A stretch of 64,000 nt of DNA from Laribacter hongkongensis DSM 14985 (GCF_000423285.1 NZ_AUHR01000003.1:124001-188000), one strand, 5' to 3'. Positions 9,054 to 18,513 are shown, counted from the first letter of the stretch. Made by a program: numbers and translations. The notes: generated by a model not told the origin, from the letters alone.

Positions 9054-9694
9054 CACCTGAAGCCATTGCCGTCTGGCTGACCCGGAATCCGGATTTTTTT
9101 GAAAAACATCCGGATGTCCTGGCTGAACTGCGGGTGCCGGCACCCCGCCAGGAAGGCACCATTCCGCTGATCGAAAAACAGGTCCGGGTCCTGAAAGACA
9201 AGACCCGGCAGCTCAATGCCGCCATGGCGCAACTGATGGCATACGGTGAAAGCAATGACCAGATCGTTGCCGCCACGCACCGGCTGGCCCTGCATCTGAT
9301 GCGGGCCACGTCTGTCGAAACCGTGATGGCTGCTGTCAGGGCTTCGATGGACGACGATTTTGCCGTGACCGGCTGGCAGCTGGGGTTGTGGCATCCGCAG
9401 GCAGCCGGCCATGGTCTTTCCAGAAAGCCCCTGCCCCTGTCCGCCAGGGCGCTTGAGTCACCAGTGGTCGGGCACTACCTGCCCCCTGAAATGATGGCCT
9501 GGCTGCCACAAACAGCCGACGCATGGCAATCATTTGCCCTGGCCGCGCTGAAAAATCCGGCCGGCGAAGCGTTCGGTGCGCTGATCCTGGCCAGCGAAAG
9601 CGAGCATCGCTTCAGCCCGGACATGGAAACCCGCCTGCTTGCCGATATTGCCGAGCTGATTGCTGCGGCTTTCGAGCGCGTACTGGCCGCATGA
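9050..9694 (+). CDS. DUF484 family protein (GAF-like)
   Basis: This 214-residue protein belongs to DUF484, recognised by the N-terminal W-L-x-x-N-P-D-F-F-x-x-H-P-D-V-L signature and a following helical region. The C-terminal two thirds adopt a GAF-like fold in family members. It overlaps dapF by four bases at its start and the next gene by four bases at its end (ATGA both times), implying coupled translation. The family is usually linked to dapF and xerC. Its biochemical role is not established, and no catalytic residues can be pointed to. Confidence 0.88.
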   Translation: MTPEAIAVWLTRNPDFFEKHPDVLAELRVPAPRQEGTIPLIEKQVRVLKDKTRQLNAAMAQLMAYGESNDQIVAATHRLALHLMRATSVETVMAAVRASMDDDFAVTGWQLGLWHPQAAGHGLSRKPLPLSARALESPVVGHYLPPEMMAWLPQTADAWQSFALAALKNPAGEAFGALILASESEHRFSPDMETRLLADIAELIAAAFERVLAA

Positions 9695-10248
9695 GCGGGG
9701 CCATCCTGCTGGCCCTGTTGCCGATTGCTGCGGTCAATCTTTACCTGCTGTGGTGGCTGATCGTCCGTCAGGACGCCCAGATAACGGCCAGCGTGCTGGC
9801 AGGTTGGCTGATCTTGGCTTTGGGCAGCAAGGCCATGCGTCCCGAGCAGGCGCTTGTGCCAGTGTGGCTGCCTTTTCTGTATCCCTATGTCTGGCTTGGC
9901 CTGGCCGCCGTGCTGTGGATGCTGATGGCCGGACGCCAGTCCGGGGGCCGTGTGGCCGCCCGTTTTGCACCTGCGGCTCATGACGGCCTGCAAGCCGTCA
10001 TGGTGGCGGCACTGTTGCTGCATGCCTCACTGGCCATGGCCTTGCTGGTGGCCTCGCCACTGGCCCGGCTGTATGTCTTTTCGCCGTCACTGCTGTGCCT
10101 GTTGCTGCTGGCCTGCACGTTCCTGGTCCGGCTGTACCAGCTGCGTCGCGGGCCGCGGCCGCTGGGCGGGCTGTTCGTACTCGTTGTATGTGCAGGACTC
10201 CCGGCCCTCGTTGTGGGTGCCGCCCGCTGGCTTCAGGCAGCCGGTTAA
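9691..10248 (+). CDS. Polytopic membrane protein of unknown function
   Basis: The product has 185 residues and is almost entirely hydrophobic, with about five predicted membrane spans separated by short arginine-containing loops. I begin it at ATG 9691, which overlaps the DUF484 stop (ATGA); a longer reading from 9523 would run inside the DUF484 gene and is implausible. I do not recognise the family. It occupies the place where xerC often follows DUF484. Its last codons and 3' flank (10219-10266) form one copy of a dispersed repeat also present near 30.27 kb. Confidence 0.7.
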   Translation: MSGAILLALLPIAAVNLYLLWWLIVRQDAQITASVLAGWLILALGSKAMRPEQALVPVWLPFLYPYVWLGLAAVLWMLMAGRQSGGRVAARFAPAAHDGLQAVMVAALLLHASLAMALLVASPLARLYVFSPSLLCLLLLACTFLVRLYQLRRGPRPLGGLFVLVVCAGLPALVVGAARWLQAAG

Positions 10249-10266
10249 GCCCATGCCCGGACAAGG
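10216..10266 (-). repeat. Dispersed imperfect repeat, copy A
   Basis: Read on the minus strand, about 39 bases (TGTCCGGGCAT...GCCTGAAGCCAGCGGG) match the plus strand at 30271-30310 with about five mismatches. This copy covers the 3' end of the membrane-protein gene and the start of the fabI promoter. Another frame of both copies reads PAGFRxxVKPMPG. It looks like a member of a short genome-wide repeat family. Confidence 0.5.
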
Positions 10267-10286
10267 GCCGAGAGCTTCGCTATAAT
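10258..10286 (+). promoter_or_regulatory. Probable fabI promoter
   Basis: A perfect -10 box TATAAT (10281-10286) lies 17 bases downstream of CGGACA (10258-10263, four of six matches to the -35 consensus). Transcription would begin near 10293, giving a short leader before the fabI ATG at 10318. Confidence 0.65.
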
Positions 10287-10317
10287 CGTCCGATTCCAAA
10301 CGTCAAGGACTAGGTAC

Positions 10318-11112
10318 ATGGGATTCCTCCAGGGCAAGAAGATCCTGATTACGGGCCTGCTCTCCAACCGCTCGATCGCCTACGGCATTGCCGAGGCCTG
10401 CAAGAATCAGGGTGCGGAGCTCGCCTTCACGTATGTGAACGAAAAGCTGAAGGATCGTGTCGTCGAAATGGCGACCAAGGATTTCGGCAGCAACATCGTG
10501 CTCAAGTGCGATGTCAGTTCGGACGAGGACATCGACAATCTGTTTGCCGAACTCGGGCAGCACTGGGATGGTCTTGACGGTCTTGTCCACGCCATTGCCT
10601 TTGCCCCTCGCGAGGCGCTGGCCGGCGATTTTCTTGACAACCTGAGCCGCGAGGCCTTCCAGGTGTCGCACGACATTTCGGCCTACAGCTTCCCGGCCCT
10701 GGCCAAGGCTGCGCGTCCGATGATGCAGGGGCGCCGTGGTGCATTGCTGACCCTGTCGTATCTCGGTGCCGTGCGGGCCATCCCGCACTACAACGTCATG
10801 GGTCTGGCCAAGGCCAGCCTTGAAGCCAGCGTGCGCTTTACTGCTGCATCGGTCGGCCGTGAAGGCACCCGCTGCAACGGCATTTCCGCCGGTCCGATCA
10901 AGACACTGGCTGCGTCGGGCATCTCCGGCTTCGGCAAGCTGCTGAAAATGGCTTCCGACAACGCACCGCTCAAGCGCAATGTGACGATCGAAGAAGTCGG
11001 CAACGCAGCTGCCTTCCTGTTGTCGGATCTGGCCAGCGGCATTACCGGCGAGATCACCTACGTTGATGCCGGCTACAACATCAACGCCCTCAACGTTCCG
11101 GACGAAGAGTAA
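10318..11112 (+). CDS. fabI: Enoyl-[acyl-carrier-protein] reductase (NADH)
   Basis: FabI carries out the last reduction of each fatty-acid elongation cycle and is the target of triclosan-type inhibitors. The 264-residue protein has the FabI variant of the short-chain dehydrogenase fold: cofactor loop [15 protein letters not shown] near the N-terminus, and catalytic Tyr148, Tyr158 and Lys165 in [19 protein letters not shown] (Y-x6-K). At the position of E. coli Gly93 it has Ala94 (HAIAFAP), as seen in some other bacteria. It has its own promoter and terminator, so it is probably monocistronic. Confidence 0.97.
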   Translation: MGFLQGKKILITGLLSNRSIAYGIAEACKNQGAELAFTYVNEKLKDRVVEMATKDFGSNIVLKCDVSSDEDIDNLFAELGQHWDGLDGLVHAIAFAPREALAGDFLDNLSREAFQVSHDISAYSFPALAKAARPMMQGRRGALLTLSYLGAVRAIPHYNVMGLAKASLEASVRFTAASVGREGTRCNGISAGPIKTLAASGISGFGKLLKMASDNAPLKRNVTIEEVGNAAAFLLSDLASGITGEITYVDAGYNINALNVPDEE

Positions 11113-11141
11113 GCAAGCAGGCGGTTGCAGAAGAACCACAA

Positions 11142-11171
11142 AAAATCCCCGGTCAGACGACCGGGGATTTT
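11142..11171. terminator. Bidirectional terminator between fabI and rlmD
   Basis: A perfect 13-bp stem (AAAATCCCCGGTC, loop AGAC, and its complement) has A-tracts on the left and T-tracts on the right. It can end both fabI and the convergent rlmD transcript. Confidence 0.92.
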
Positions 11172-11232
11172 TGTTGCAGCATACGTGCATCCACCCGGCA
11201 GAACCTGCTCCGGTTCATGCCGGGCAAAAGGA

Positions 11233-12783
11233 TCAAGAGGCCGTTTTGCCGGACTCCTGGGCTACGGAGCGGGCGTCGTAATAATCCTTGTTGTCGAGGT
11301 AGTGCTGGTGCCGTGCCGCCTTGCGGGCAATCCGTTCGGCTTCCTGCTCGGCCTTGAGGCGGGCTGCTTCGGCATCGCGCTCCTTGCGGGCGTCCCTGGC
11401 TGCCTGCCGGGCGGCTTCTTCAGCGGCCTCGATGGCTTCCAGTTCGGCCCGGCTCTTGGCTGGCCCGGTTTTTTCGAACAGGGCGATGGATTCCACGTGC
11501 GCCGTGTGCGGGAACATGTTGACGATGCCGGCTGCCCTGAGCGTGTAGCCCTGGGTATGCACCAGCACGGCTGCATCGCGGGCCAGTGTGGACGGGCTGC
11601 ACGAAACGTAGACAATGCGTTTGGGGCCGTTGTCGCCCAGCGATTTGCACAGCGCCACGGCACCGTCACGCGGCGGGTCGATCAGCATCTTGTCGAACCG
11701 GCCCAGCTTGGCAAACGATTCCGGTGTGACATCGAACAGGTTGGCCATGCGGTAGCGCACGGTCTTTTCCAGACCGTTGTGCGTGGCATTCTGCACGGCA
11801 CGTTCAATCAGCTGCTGGCTGCCTTCCATGCCCAGCACAACGGCCCCGGAGCGGGCGATCGGCAGGGTGAAGTTGCCAAGGCCACAGAACATGTCGGCGA
11901 TGCGCTCGCCCGGCTGCGGGTCCAGCAGCTTGAGTGCCCGCGACACCAGCACACGGTTGATGCCCGGGTTGACTTGGGTGAATTCGGTCGGCTTGTAGGG
12001 CATTTCCACGCCGAATTCCGGCAAGCGGTAGCACAGCGCCGGTGCATCCAGCGGATAGAACGGATAACAGCTGTCCGGTCCTTTCGGTTGCAGCCAGAAC
12101 TGCAACGGCAGCAGCCGGTTGGCATTGTGGTGATCGGCAAATGCCCGGATGCGCGATTCGTCTTCGCTGGTCAGCGGGTCCATGTTGCGCAGCACCAGGA
12201 CATCCAGGTCTTCACCGCCGGCATATTCCACCTGTGGCATGCGCTGGCTGATCGACAGGCTGGCAATCAGTGCTCGCAGGGGCATCAGCAGGTCGGAAAT
12301 GCGCTGCGGCAGGATGTGGCATTCCTCCATGTCGGCAATGAAGCTTGAGCGCTTTTCATGAAAGCCGATCAGGACGGTGTTTTTCTTGGCGACAAAGCGG
12401 GCTGACAGCCGGCCCCGGTGGCGGTAGCCCCATTGCGGACCGTAAATCGGCGGCAGGACGACTTCCGGACTCACCTTGCCGATGTGGGCCAGGTTGTCTT
12501 CCAGCACCCGTTGCTTGACGGCAACCTGGGCGTTGAACTCAACGTGCTGCATGGAGCAGCCGCCGCAAATGTCGTAATGCGGGCAGCGAGGCCGGGCGCG
12601 CATGAAGCTTTCGTGCAGGATGGCCTTGCAGTCAGCGTTTTCGTAGCTGGGTTTTTTTCGGTAGCTGGCGTATTCGACCGTTTCAAACGGCAGGGCCCCG
12701 TCGATGAATACGGTTTTGCCGTCGACGTGGGCGACGCCTCGTCCTTCGTGGTCGAGCGATTCGATAGTGGCAAGTTGGGGCAT
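11233..12783 (-). CDS. rlmD: 23S rRNA (uracil-1939-C5)-methyltransferase RlmD
   Basis: RlmD methylates U1939 of 23S rRNA using S-adenosylmethionine. The N-terminus carries a TRAM domain and then the iron-sulfur cysteines [10 protein letters not shown]. The Rossmann methyltransferase domain has [20 protein letters not shown] and the nucleophile motif [13 protein letters not shown] start at ATG 12783 (MPQLATIES), 516 residues; a longer reading to 12909 would add a poor 42-residue leader. The protein has a C-terminal extension of about 65 residues rich in Ala, Arg, Lys and Glu, likely helical and basic, beyond the usual end of the family. Confidence 0.95.
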   Translation of the reverse strand: MPQLATIESLDHEGRGVAHVDGKTVFIDGALPFETVEYASYRKKPSYENADCKAILHESFMRARPRCPHYDICGGCSMQHVEFNAQVAVKQRVLEDNLAHIGKVSPEVVLPPIYGPQWGYRHRGRLSARFVAKKNTVLIGFHEKRSSFIADMEECHILPQRISDLLMPLRALIASLSISQRMPQVEYAGGEDLDVLVLRNMDPLTSEDESRIRAFADHHNANRLLPLQFWLQPKGPDSCYPFYPLDAPALCYRLPEFGVEMPYKPTEFTQVNPGINRVLVSRALKLLDPQPGERIADMFCGLGNFTLPIARSGAVVLGMEGSQQLIERAVQNATHNGLEKTVRYRMANLFDVTPESFAKLGRFDKMLIDPPRDGAVALCKSLGDNGPKRIVYVSCSPSTLARDAAVLVHTQGYTLRAAGIVNMFPHTAHVESIALFEKTGPAKSRAELEAIEAAEEAARQAARDARKERDAEAARLKAEQEAERIARKAARHQHYLDNKDYYDARSVAQESGKTAS

Positions 12784-12953
12784 GGCGGGTCGCTGCGCAC
12801 CGCAGTGCATCAAGGGCTGCGGTGGTTCAAGTGGAAAACCGCTTATTGTAGGGCAAGCACCGGGGCCATGTACGATTTGTCCGTGAGCGCCGGACACGCT
12901 GTCTATCATTGCGGTTGAAGGTTTGGCCTGCGCTGGCCGTACGGAGAATGTCC

Positions 12954-13886
12954 ATGTATCCCGTGCCGTATCGCATTGTCTGCGCTGCCCTGCTGTGTCT
13001 TGGCGTGCCGCGGGTCTGGGCAGTGACAGCTGTCCCGGACCATGCCGTCAGCTCCCGGGGTGTGCATGTCGTCATCAACCTGCCCCAGACCCGGCTGTTC
13101 GTCTATGACGACGGACAACTGGTCAAATCGTACCCGGTGGCCGTAGGCAAGGCGCTGACGCAAACGCCGGAAGGCGAATATGACGTCACCGGCATTTCGC
13201 GCAACCCGGCCTGGCATGTACCGCGTTCCATCCAGCAGGAAATGGCCCGTGCCGGCAAGACCGTGCAGACCGTGGTGCCGCCTGGGCCGCAAAATCCGCT
13301 GGGCAAGGTATTCATCCGTTTTGGCGAGCCGGGCCTCGGTCTCGGCATGCACGGCACGAATGCGCCGGGCAGCGTGCCGGGGTTCCGCAGTCACGGTTGT
13401 GTCCGGTTGCGCAACGAGGACGCGCTGGATCTGGCTTCGCGTGTCCGCTATGGCGTGCCGGTATCGGTCATTTACCAATCGGTCCTGTTGAACCAGGATG
13501 CCAGGGGGGATGTCTGGATGACTGCTTTTGCCGATCGCTACGGCAAAACCACGGCCAACGCGGCACAGATACGGACGGCAGCCGAAAAATGGAGCAGCGG
13601 CGGGCGCGAAATCCGCCAGCAAAGGATTGTCGAGACCTTGCAGGCCCGCACCGGCAAGCCGGTATGTCTCAGCTGCCGTGACAGCAGCAACGGACAAATT
13701 GCCGGATTGCAGCCTTTGCCCTGGCTTCGGCCGGACATGCCGGTGGTGGTGCCTGATGGCAACGAGACTGGAGCAGTGTCGCCGCCGCCTGTTGCTGCCC
13801 CTGTCGAAAATGCTTTGCCGGCCTTTTCTTCGCCTGCGGCAACAACGCCTGCCCAGGCATCCTCTGCGGCGGAGCGCCTGTTTTGA
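12954..13886 (+). CDS. L,D-transpeptidase (YkuD domain, ErfK/YbiS family)
   Basis: This 310-residue exported enzyme probably makes 3-3 peptidoglycan cross-links or attaches proteins to the wall. A signal peptide covers about residues 1-23. The YkuD domain (about 36-180) contains His133 in MHGTNAPG and the catalytic [11 protein letters not shown] with Cys149. The C-terminal third is a long tail with a Pro/Ala-rich end, predicted disordered. I prefer ATG 12954 because a GGAG site lies 7 bases upstream; ATG 12948 would be too close to it. The gene is divergent from rlmD across 170 bases. Confidence 0.9.
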   Translation: MYPVPYRIVCAALLCLGVPRVWAVTAVPDHAVSSRGVHVVINLPQTRLFVYDDGQLVKSYPVAVGKALTQTPEGEYDVTGISRNPAWHVPRSIQQEMARAGKTVQTVVPPGPQNPLGKVFIRFGEPGLGLGMHGTNAPGSVPGFRSHGCVRLRNEDALDLASRVRYGVPVSVIYQSVLLNQDARGDVWMTAFADRYGKTTANAAQIRTAAEKWSSGGREIRQQRIVETLQARTGKPVCLSCRDSSNGQIAGLQPLPWLRPDMPVVVPDGNETGAVSPPPVAAPVENALPAFSSPAATTPAQASSAAERLF

Positions 13887-13925
13887 CGGACAGGCAATGA
13901 CTTTGTCCATGGCTGCGGATAGCCA

Positions 13926-14123
13926 TCATCCAGACCTGAGCCAGCCGGTTCGTGCCGGCGGTGCTTCTGTGTTCTGTCTGTAGCCTGGTTCGCGCAGCGC
14001 TTCCGGAGCGCGATCCGGTTCTTCTTGTGCGTACAAGGTGCCACCGAGAGCCTGGATCAGGGCGATTCGGGGGTGTTTGCAGAATAAGTGTTGTGCAATG
14101 TCGTACAGGTTTGTGCAGTGCAA
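13926..14123 (-). pseudogene. Possible remnant of the C-terminus of a NodT/OprM-type efflux outer-membrane protein
   Basis: The 286 bases between the transpeptidase and gltX hold no convincing gene. On the minus strand a 65-codon frame includes R-I-A-L-I-Q-A-L-G-G, which resembles the conserved V-A-L-x-K-A-L-G-G-G end of RND-efflux outer-membrane proteins. It has no good ribosome site and no upstream body. This is a weak resemblance and may be chance. Confidence 0.22.
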
Positions 14124-14172
14124 CGCTGTGCAGGATGCCAGTCCGGCGTAAAATGACTAATTCTGTCTTTCC

Positions 14173-15585
14173 ATGCCCACCAAACTGACCATGATCCGTA
14201 CCCGTTTCGCCCCGAGCCCGACCGGTTATCTGCATATCGGCGGAGTCCGCACTGCCCTGTTCTCCTGGGCCTATGCCAAAAAGCACCATGGCGTGTTCGT
14301 GCTGCGCATCGAGGACACCGACCTTGAACGCTCGACGCCGGAGTCGGTCAAGGCCATTCTGGACGGCATGAGCTGGGTCGGACTTGGCCATGACGAAGGC
14401 CCGTTCTACCAGACCCAGCGTTTTGACCGCTACAAGGCCGTCATCCAGGAGCTGCTGGCAGCCGGGCACGCCTACTACTGCTACATGACCCGCGAAGAAC
14501 TGGACGCCCTGCGCGCCGAGCAGGAAGCCCGGGGCGAGAAGCCGCGCTACGACCGCCGTTGGCGTCCGGAGCCGGGCAAGGAACTGCCCGCCCCGCCGGC
14601 CGGCGTAACGCCGGTGGTGCGTTTCAGGAACCCGGTTGACGGCGTGGTGGCATGGGACGACGCAGTGAAGGGCCGGATCGAGATTGCCAACACCGAGCTT
14701 GACGACCTGATCATCGCCCGCGGCGACGGCAGCCCGACCTACAACTTCTGCGTGGTGGTGGACGACTGGGACATGAACATCACCCACGTCATCCGCGGCG
14801 ACGATCACGTCAACAATACCCCGCGCCAGATCAACATCCTCAAGGCGCTGGGCGCCCCGCTGCCGGTGTACGCGCACCTGCCGATGATCCTCAACGAGGA
14901 CGGCCAGAAGATGAGCAAGCGCCGCGATGCCGTCAGCGTGGTGGACTATGCCGACCAGGGCATCCTGCCCGAGGCGCTGCTGAACTACCTGGCCCGCCTG
15001 GGCTGGGGACACGGTGACGACGAGTTTTTCACCATGGACCAGTTCGTCGAGTGGTTCGACCTCAAGGATGTCAGCCCGTCGGCGTCGCGCTTCAACCAGG
15101 AAAAATTCCTGTGGCTGAACGCCCAGCACATCAAGGCTGCCGACAACGTGCGCCTGGCCGGCCTGATCCGCAGCCGGCTGGATGCTGCCGGCGTGGACAC
15201 CGGCAACGGCCCGGCGCTGGAAACCGTGATTGGGCTGGTGAAGGAACGGGTGCAGGACCTCAATGCACTGGCCCGCGAGGTGGATTACTTCTACGCCCGG
15301 CGCGAACCGGCTTCCGCTGACGTGGAAAAGCACCTGTCCGGCGAGGCGCCGGCCCGCATGGCCCGCTTTGCCGAACGTCTGGCTGCCCTGCCGGAGTGGA
15401 ATGCCGAGGCCATCCACGGCCTGTTCAAGCCGTTCTGCGCGGACGAGGGCATCAAGATGGGCCAGCTGGGCATGCCGTTGCGCGTGCTGGTGTGCGGCAC
15501 GACGCAAACGCCGTCCGTCGATGCTGTCCTGGCGCTGATCGGCCGGGACGCCGTGCTTGAGCGTATGGCAGCTGGCCTGGCCTGA
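14173..15585 (+). CDS. gltX: Glutamyl-tRNA synthetase
   Basis: GltX charges tRNA-Glu. The 470-residue class I synthetase has the HIGH-type motif (PSPTGYLHIGGVRTALF) near the N-terminus and KMSKR in mid-protein, followed by the helical anticodon-binding domain. ATG 14173 is given as the start; ATG 14191 (MIRTRFAPSPTG) fits the family N-terminus equally well, and neither has a clear ribosome site. A -10-like TAAAAT lies at 14149-14154, close to the start codon, suggesting a very short leader. A terminator follows at 15594. Confidence 0.97.
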   Translation: MPTKLTMIRTRFAPSPTGYLHIGGVRTALFSWAYAKKHHGVFVLRIEDTDLERSTPESVKAILDGMSWVGLGHDEGPFYQTQRFDRYKAVIQELLAAGHAYYCYMTREELDALRAEQEARGEKPRYDRRWRPEPGKELPAPPAGVTPVVRFRNPVDGVVAWDDAVKGRIEIANTELDDLIIARGDGSPTYNFCVVVDDWDMNITHVIRGDDHVNNTPRQINILKALGAPLPVYAHLPMILNEDGQKMSKRRDAVSVVDYADQGILPEALLNYLARLGWGHGDDEFFTMDQFVEWFDLKDVSPSASRFNQEKFLWLNAQHIKAADNVRLAGLIRSRLDAAGVDTGNGPALETVIGLVKERVQDLNALAREVDYFYARREPASADVEKHLSGEAPARMARFAERLAALPEWNAEAIHGLFKPFCADEGIKMGQLGMPLRVLVCGTTQTPSVDAVLALIGRDAVLERMAAGLA

Positions 15586-15593
15586 GAAGTGAG

Positions 15594-15627
15594 ACCGGGC
15601 CGTCCGGATTGGAGCTGCCCGGTTTTT
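15594..15627 (+). terminator. gltX terminator
   Basis: A 7-bp GC-rich stem (ACCGGGC at 15594 and GCCCGGT ending at 15623, loop 16) is followed by TTTTT. It begins 9 bases after the gltX stop codon. Confidence 0.7.
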
Positions 15628-15756
15628 CCTGTTCCGAAGCAATGATGTATGGCAATCTTGTTGATATTGAGGTAGTGCTGGCAGCAAGACAATTGCGCTA
15701 CTTCGTCCGATACTGATGAAACTTCGTCAGTCTGTGTTTAGCCATGGGAGATCATG

Positions 15757-16059
15757 ATGAGTGAAGTGAGCAAAGAACAATTGCTGGACGACGTCCGTGA
15801 TGTACTCAACAACACCGAAGAGCTGATTGCACAAACCAGCGAAAACGGCAGCGACAAGGCCCGTGCCCTGCGCGACAAGCTGACCGCCAATCTGGAAGTG
15901 GCCAAAGACCGCCTGCTGCGCGCCGAAGAGGCAGTGACCGCCAAGGCCAAGGTGGCCTGCAAGACGACCGACCAGTACGCCCACGACCATCCGTGGCGCC
16001 TCGTGGGTCTGGCTGCCGTGGTGGGTTTCCTGCTTGGCCTGCTGGTTTCGCGCCGTTAA
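15757..16059 (+). CDS. ElaB/YqjD/DUF883 family membrane-anchored protein
   Basis: This 100-residue protein has a long amphipathic helix followed by a C-terminal glycine-rich membrane segment (about 78-95) ending in Ser-Arg-Arg. That is the DUF883 layout of E. coli YqjD and ElaB, which tether ribosomes to the inner membrane in stationary phase. ATG 15757 is preferred over ATG 15754 because GGGAG then sits 6 bases upstream. It leads a three-gene set matching E. coli yqjD-yqjE-yqjK. Confidence 0.88.
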   Translation: MSEVSKEQLLDDVRDVLNNTEELIAQTSENGSDKARALRDKLTANLEVAKDRLLRAEEAVTAKAKVACKTTDQYAHDHPWRLVGLAAVVGFLLGLLVSRR

Positions 16060-16062
16060 TCC

Positions 16063-16461
16063 ATGACGGGCTCCGACTCATCCAGAGCCCGTCCGGGCAG
16101 CCTGTCTGCACTGGTTACCGGGCTGGTCCGGCTGGCATCCACACGTGTCGAGCTGTTCCGTATTGAAATGGCGGAGCAGCAGGAGCGGGTCGTCACGCAT
16201 GTCGTGCTGGCGGTCGGTGCCCTGATTCTGGTTCTGGCAGCCTTGGTGACGGTCATTGTCATGGTGGCTGTCCTGACCCCGCCCGGAGTACGTGGCTGGG
16301 CGCTGCTGGGACTTTTGTGTGGCTTCCTTCTGGCTGCTTACGGCCTTTTGAGAACGCTGATGCACCGGATGGCATCGGCTCCGCCGGCATTTCACCTGAC
16401 GCTGACCGAAATCAGGAAAGACTGGCAGACACTTGCGCATTCGCACAAGGATGAGGCATGA
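16063..16461 (+). CDS. YqjE-like membrane protein (phage holin family / DUF1469)
   Basis: The 132-residue protein starts three bases after the DUF883 gene ends. It has an N-terminal amphipathic helix and two central membrane spans (about 45-75 and 80-105), the arrangement of YqjE (holin-like superfamily 3-6). The name does not imply phage origin: these proteins are standard companions of YqjD. Its end overlaps the next gene by four bases (ATGA). The molecular role is unknown. Confidence 0.8.
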   Translation: MTGSDSSRARPGSLSALVTGLVRLASTRVELFRIEMAEQQERVVTHVVLAVGALILVLAALVTVIVMVAVLTPPGVRGWALLGLLCGFLLAAYGLLRTLMHRMASAPPAFHLTLTEIRKDWQTLAHSHKDEA

Positions 16462-16742
16462 ACCGTCGGCAACAGGATCGCGAATTCCGCAAACAGCTCC
16501 TGCTGGTCAAGGGTGATGCCTTGCGCATGCAGGCCGGAGTCCAGCTGGCCCGTTGGCGCCGGCCGGCTCACTGGCTCAAGGAAGGCACGGCACTGGCCGG
16601 AGAGGCCCGCTCGCTCAAGATGGCTTCTGCCGTACTGGCCGCCGCCCTGCCGGACAAAGGTGCCCGGCACTGGTCGCGCTGGCTCAAGGTCGGGCTGGTT
16701 TCGTTCGTGCTGGCCCGTTGGTGGAACCGTGCCCGCGACTGA
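16458..16742 (+). CDS. YqjK-like small protein
   Basis: This 94-residue basic protein follows the YqjE-like gene with a four-base overlap. It is rich in Arg and Lys, largely helical, with a hydrophobic C-terminal stretch. Position and size match yqjK of the yqjD-yqjE-yqjK cluster; sequence alone would not identify it. An 11-bp hairpin follows directly. Confidence 0.7.
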   Translation: MNRRQQDREFRKQLLLVKGDALRMQAGVQLARWRRPAHWLKEGTALAGEARSLKMASAVLAAALPDKGARHWSRWLKVGLVSFVLARWWNRARD

Positions 16743-16746
16743 ATCG

Positions 16747-16772
16747 GCATCATGGCATCTCTGCCATGATGC
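16747..16772 (+). terminator. Hairpin at the end of the yqjDEK-like operon
   Basis: A perfect 11-bp stem with a TCTC loop (GCATCATGGCA and its complement) begins 5 bases after the stop codon. The following T-run is weak (CCTTTG), so termination may be partial. Confidence 0.6.
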
Positions 16773-16828
16773 GCCTTTGCGCCGGCATGCCCCGCAGCCG
16801 GCAATATCCATTTTTCTCTGGTAGTGCC

Positions 16829-17917
16829 ATGACTTTGCAACTTCCCCGCGGCCCGGTAATGGTCGATGTAGCTGGCTGCTCCTTGTCTGATGATGATCGC
16901 CGCCGTTTGTCCCACCCGATGGTCGGGGCCGTAATCCTGTTTCGCCGCAATTTCGAATCCGTCGGACAGTTACGGTCCCTTACCGAGGAAATCCGTTCCT
17001 TGCGCAGTCCGCATCTCCTGATTGCAGTTGATCATGAAGGTGGCCGGGTCCAGCGCTTCCTGACCGGTTTCACCCGTTTGCCGCCGATGCAGGCTCTGGG
17101 GGCGTTGTGGGAAAAATCACCGGAGGCTGCACTGGATCTGGCTCATGACGTCGGTGAAGTGCTGGCGACCGAATTGCGGGCCAGTGGTGTGGACCTGAGC
17201 TTTACTCCGGTACTTGACATTGACCACGGCCGGTGTGCCGTCATCGGTAACCGCAGTTTTCATGCAGACCCGAACATCGTGGCGACCCTTGCCGAAGCGC
17301 TGACCCGCGGGCTGGTGGCCGGAGGCATGATTGCCTGCGGCAAGCACTTCCCTGGCCATGGGGCGGTGGAAGGCGATTCACATCACGTCATCCCGGTAGA
17401 CCATCGCAGCTATGCGTCCATCGAAGAAGCCGACCTGATCCCGTTTGCCCGCCTGGCAGCAGCCGGCATGCATGCCGTGATGCCGGCCCATGTGGTCTAT
17501 GACGCAGTCGATCCGCTGCCCGCCGGTTTCTCGCCTTTCTGGTTGCAGACAGTCTTGCGGGAACGCATGGGCTTTGGCGGCACGATTTTCAGTGATGACC
17601 TCTGCATGGAAGGCGCGGCAGGTGCCGGGGGGATTGCGGCCCGGGCGCAGGCAGCTTTTGCGGCCGGCTGCGACATGGCTCTGGTATGCAACCGTCCGGA
17701 CCTGGCTGACGAGTTGCTGGCACAACTCGATATGCCCGTTACTCCTGAACTGACCGGACGGCTGGCCGCGATGGCCGGTCATGGTGAGGTTGCTGACTGG
17801 CAACAAAAGCTTGATGGTGATGCCTTCCGGGCCAAGGCGGCCAAGGTGGCTGCCCTAGCCGCTACGGCGGAACCCTCACGTATTCTGGCTGGCCCGGCGG
17901 TCGGTGAATCTGCCTGA
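16829..17917 (+). CDS. nagZ: Beta-N-acetylhexosaminidase NagZ
   Basis: NagZ removes GlcNAc from 1,6-anhydromuropeptides in cytosolic cell-wall recycling; its products influence AmpC induction in other bacteria. The 362-residue glycoside hydrolase family 3 protein contains KHFPGHGAVEGDSHH (172-186), with the His of the D-S-H loop acting as acid/base, and the nucleophile Asp256 in FSDDLCMEG. I start at ATG 16829; reading from 16553 would run through the previous gene. It is slightly longer than E. coli NagZ (341 residues). Confidence 0.95.
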   Translation: MTLQLPRGPVMVDVAGCSLSDDDRRRLSHPMVGAVILFRRNFESVGQLRSLTEEIRSLRSPHLLIAVDHEGGRVQRFLTGFTRLPPMQALGALWEKSPEAALDLAHDVGEVLATELRASGVDLSFTPVLDIDHGRCAVIGNRSFHADPNIVATLAEALTRGLVAGGMIACGKHFPGHGAVEGDSHHVIPVDHRSYASIEEADLIPFARLAAAGMHAVMPAHVVYDAVDPLPAGFSPFWLQTVLRERMGFGGTIFSDDLCMEGAAGAGGIAARAQAAFAAGCDMALVCNRPDLADELLAQLDMPVTPELTGRLAAMAGHGEVADWQQKLDGDAFRAKAAKVAALAATAEPSRILAGPAVGESA

Positions 17918-17936
17918 CCATGCCTGTTTCATGCAG

Positions 17937-17956
17937 CGCCGGCCTGAAGGCCGGCG
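17937..17956 (+). terminator. Hairpin after nagZ
   Basis: A perfect 8-bp GC-only stem (CGCCGGCC, loop TGAA, GGCCGGCG) lies 20 bases after the nagZ stop. It is followed by TTGTGCTGT rather than a clean T-run. Confidence 0.5.
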
Positions 17957-17990
17957 TTGTGCTGTATTCCCTCACAAAAAGAGAAAGATC

Positions 17991-18443
17991 ATGGAGAAAC
18001 TGTATTTTGAGGATTTTCAGCCTGGCATGCGCTTCGAGACAGCGACCCGTACGCTGACTGCTGACGACATTGCCGGATTTGCCCGTCAGCATGACCCGCA
18101 GCCTTTTCATCTGGATGCCCGGCTGGCCGAACATTCGGTATTTGCCGGTCTGGCTGCCAGTGGCTGGCAGACTGCAATAACCTCGATGAGGCTGGTGGTG
18201 GACTTGCTGGCGGACCGTGTGGCCGGTGGACTGGTCGGCATGCAGGTTGACAAGATGCGCTGGCCCCGTCCGACCCGTCCGGGGGATACCCTGAAGGTGA
18301 CGCTGGAGGTTCTCAAGACCAAAAGATCGACCACACAGCCGGAGTTCGGCGTAGTCGGCTGGCGCTGGATAACGACCAATCAGGCCGGTGAAACCGCCAT
18401 GACGCTGGAAAACGCCATCTGGGTGCCGTGCCGCCCGCATTGA
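17991..18443 (+). CDS. MaoC-like hotdog-fold dehydratase/hydratase
   Basis: This 150-residue protein starts at ATG 17991 after a GAGAAAG ribosome site. It shows the MaoC hydratase signature D-P-Q-P-F-H-L-D with the catalytic Asp/His pair, then F-A-G-L-A-A-S-G-W. The family includes (R)-specific enoyl-CoA hydratases used in fatty-acid degradation or PHA synthesis. No PHA or beta-oxidation genes are adjacent, so the substrate is open. Confidence 0.85.
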   Translation: MEKLYFEDFQPGMRFETATRTLTADDIAGFARQHDPQPFHLDARLAEHSVFAGLAASGWQTAITSMRLVVDLLADRVAGGLVGMQVDKMRWPRPTRPGDTLKVTLEVLKTKRSTTQPEFGVVGWRWITTNQAGETAMTLENAIWVPCRPH

Positions 18444-18513
18444 CCGGACCGGGGCCGTTTGTCCGCTCCGGTCCGTGCTGGCATGATGCTGTTTTCTTGC
18501 CGGATGGTTTGCC

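Noticed and set aside
13669-15687. A 672-codon minus-strand frame across gltX
   Set aside because: It mirrors gltX on the opposite strand with low-complexity composition; gltX motifs are unambiguous.
16063-16461. Phage holin
   Set aside because: The holin-family label applies, but the gene is in the yqjD-yqjE-yqjK arrangement and no other phage gene is near, so it is chromosomal.
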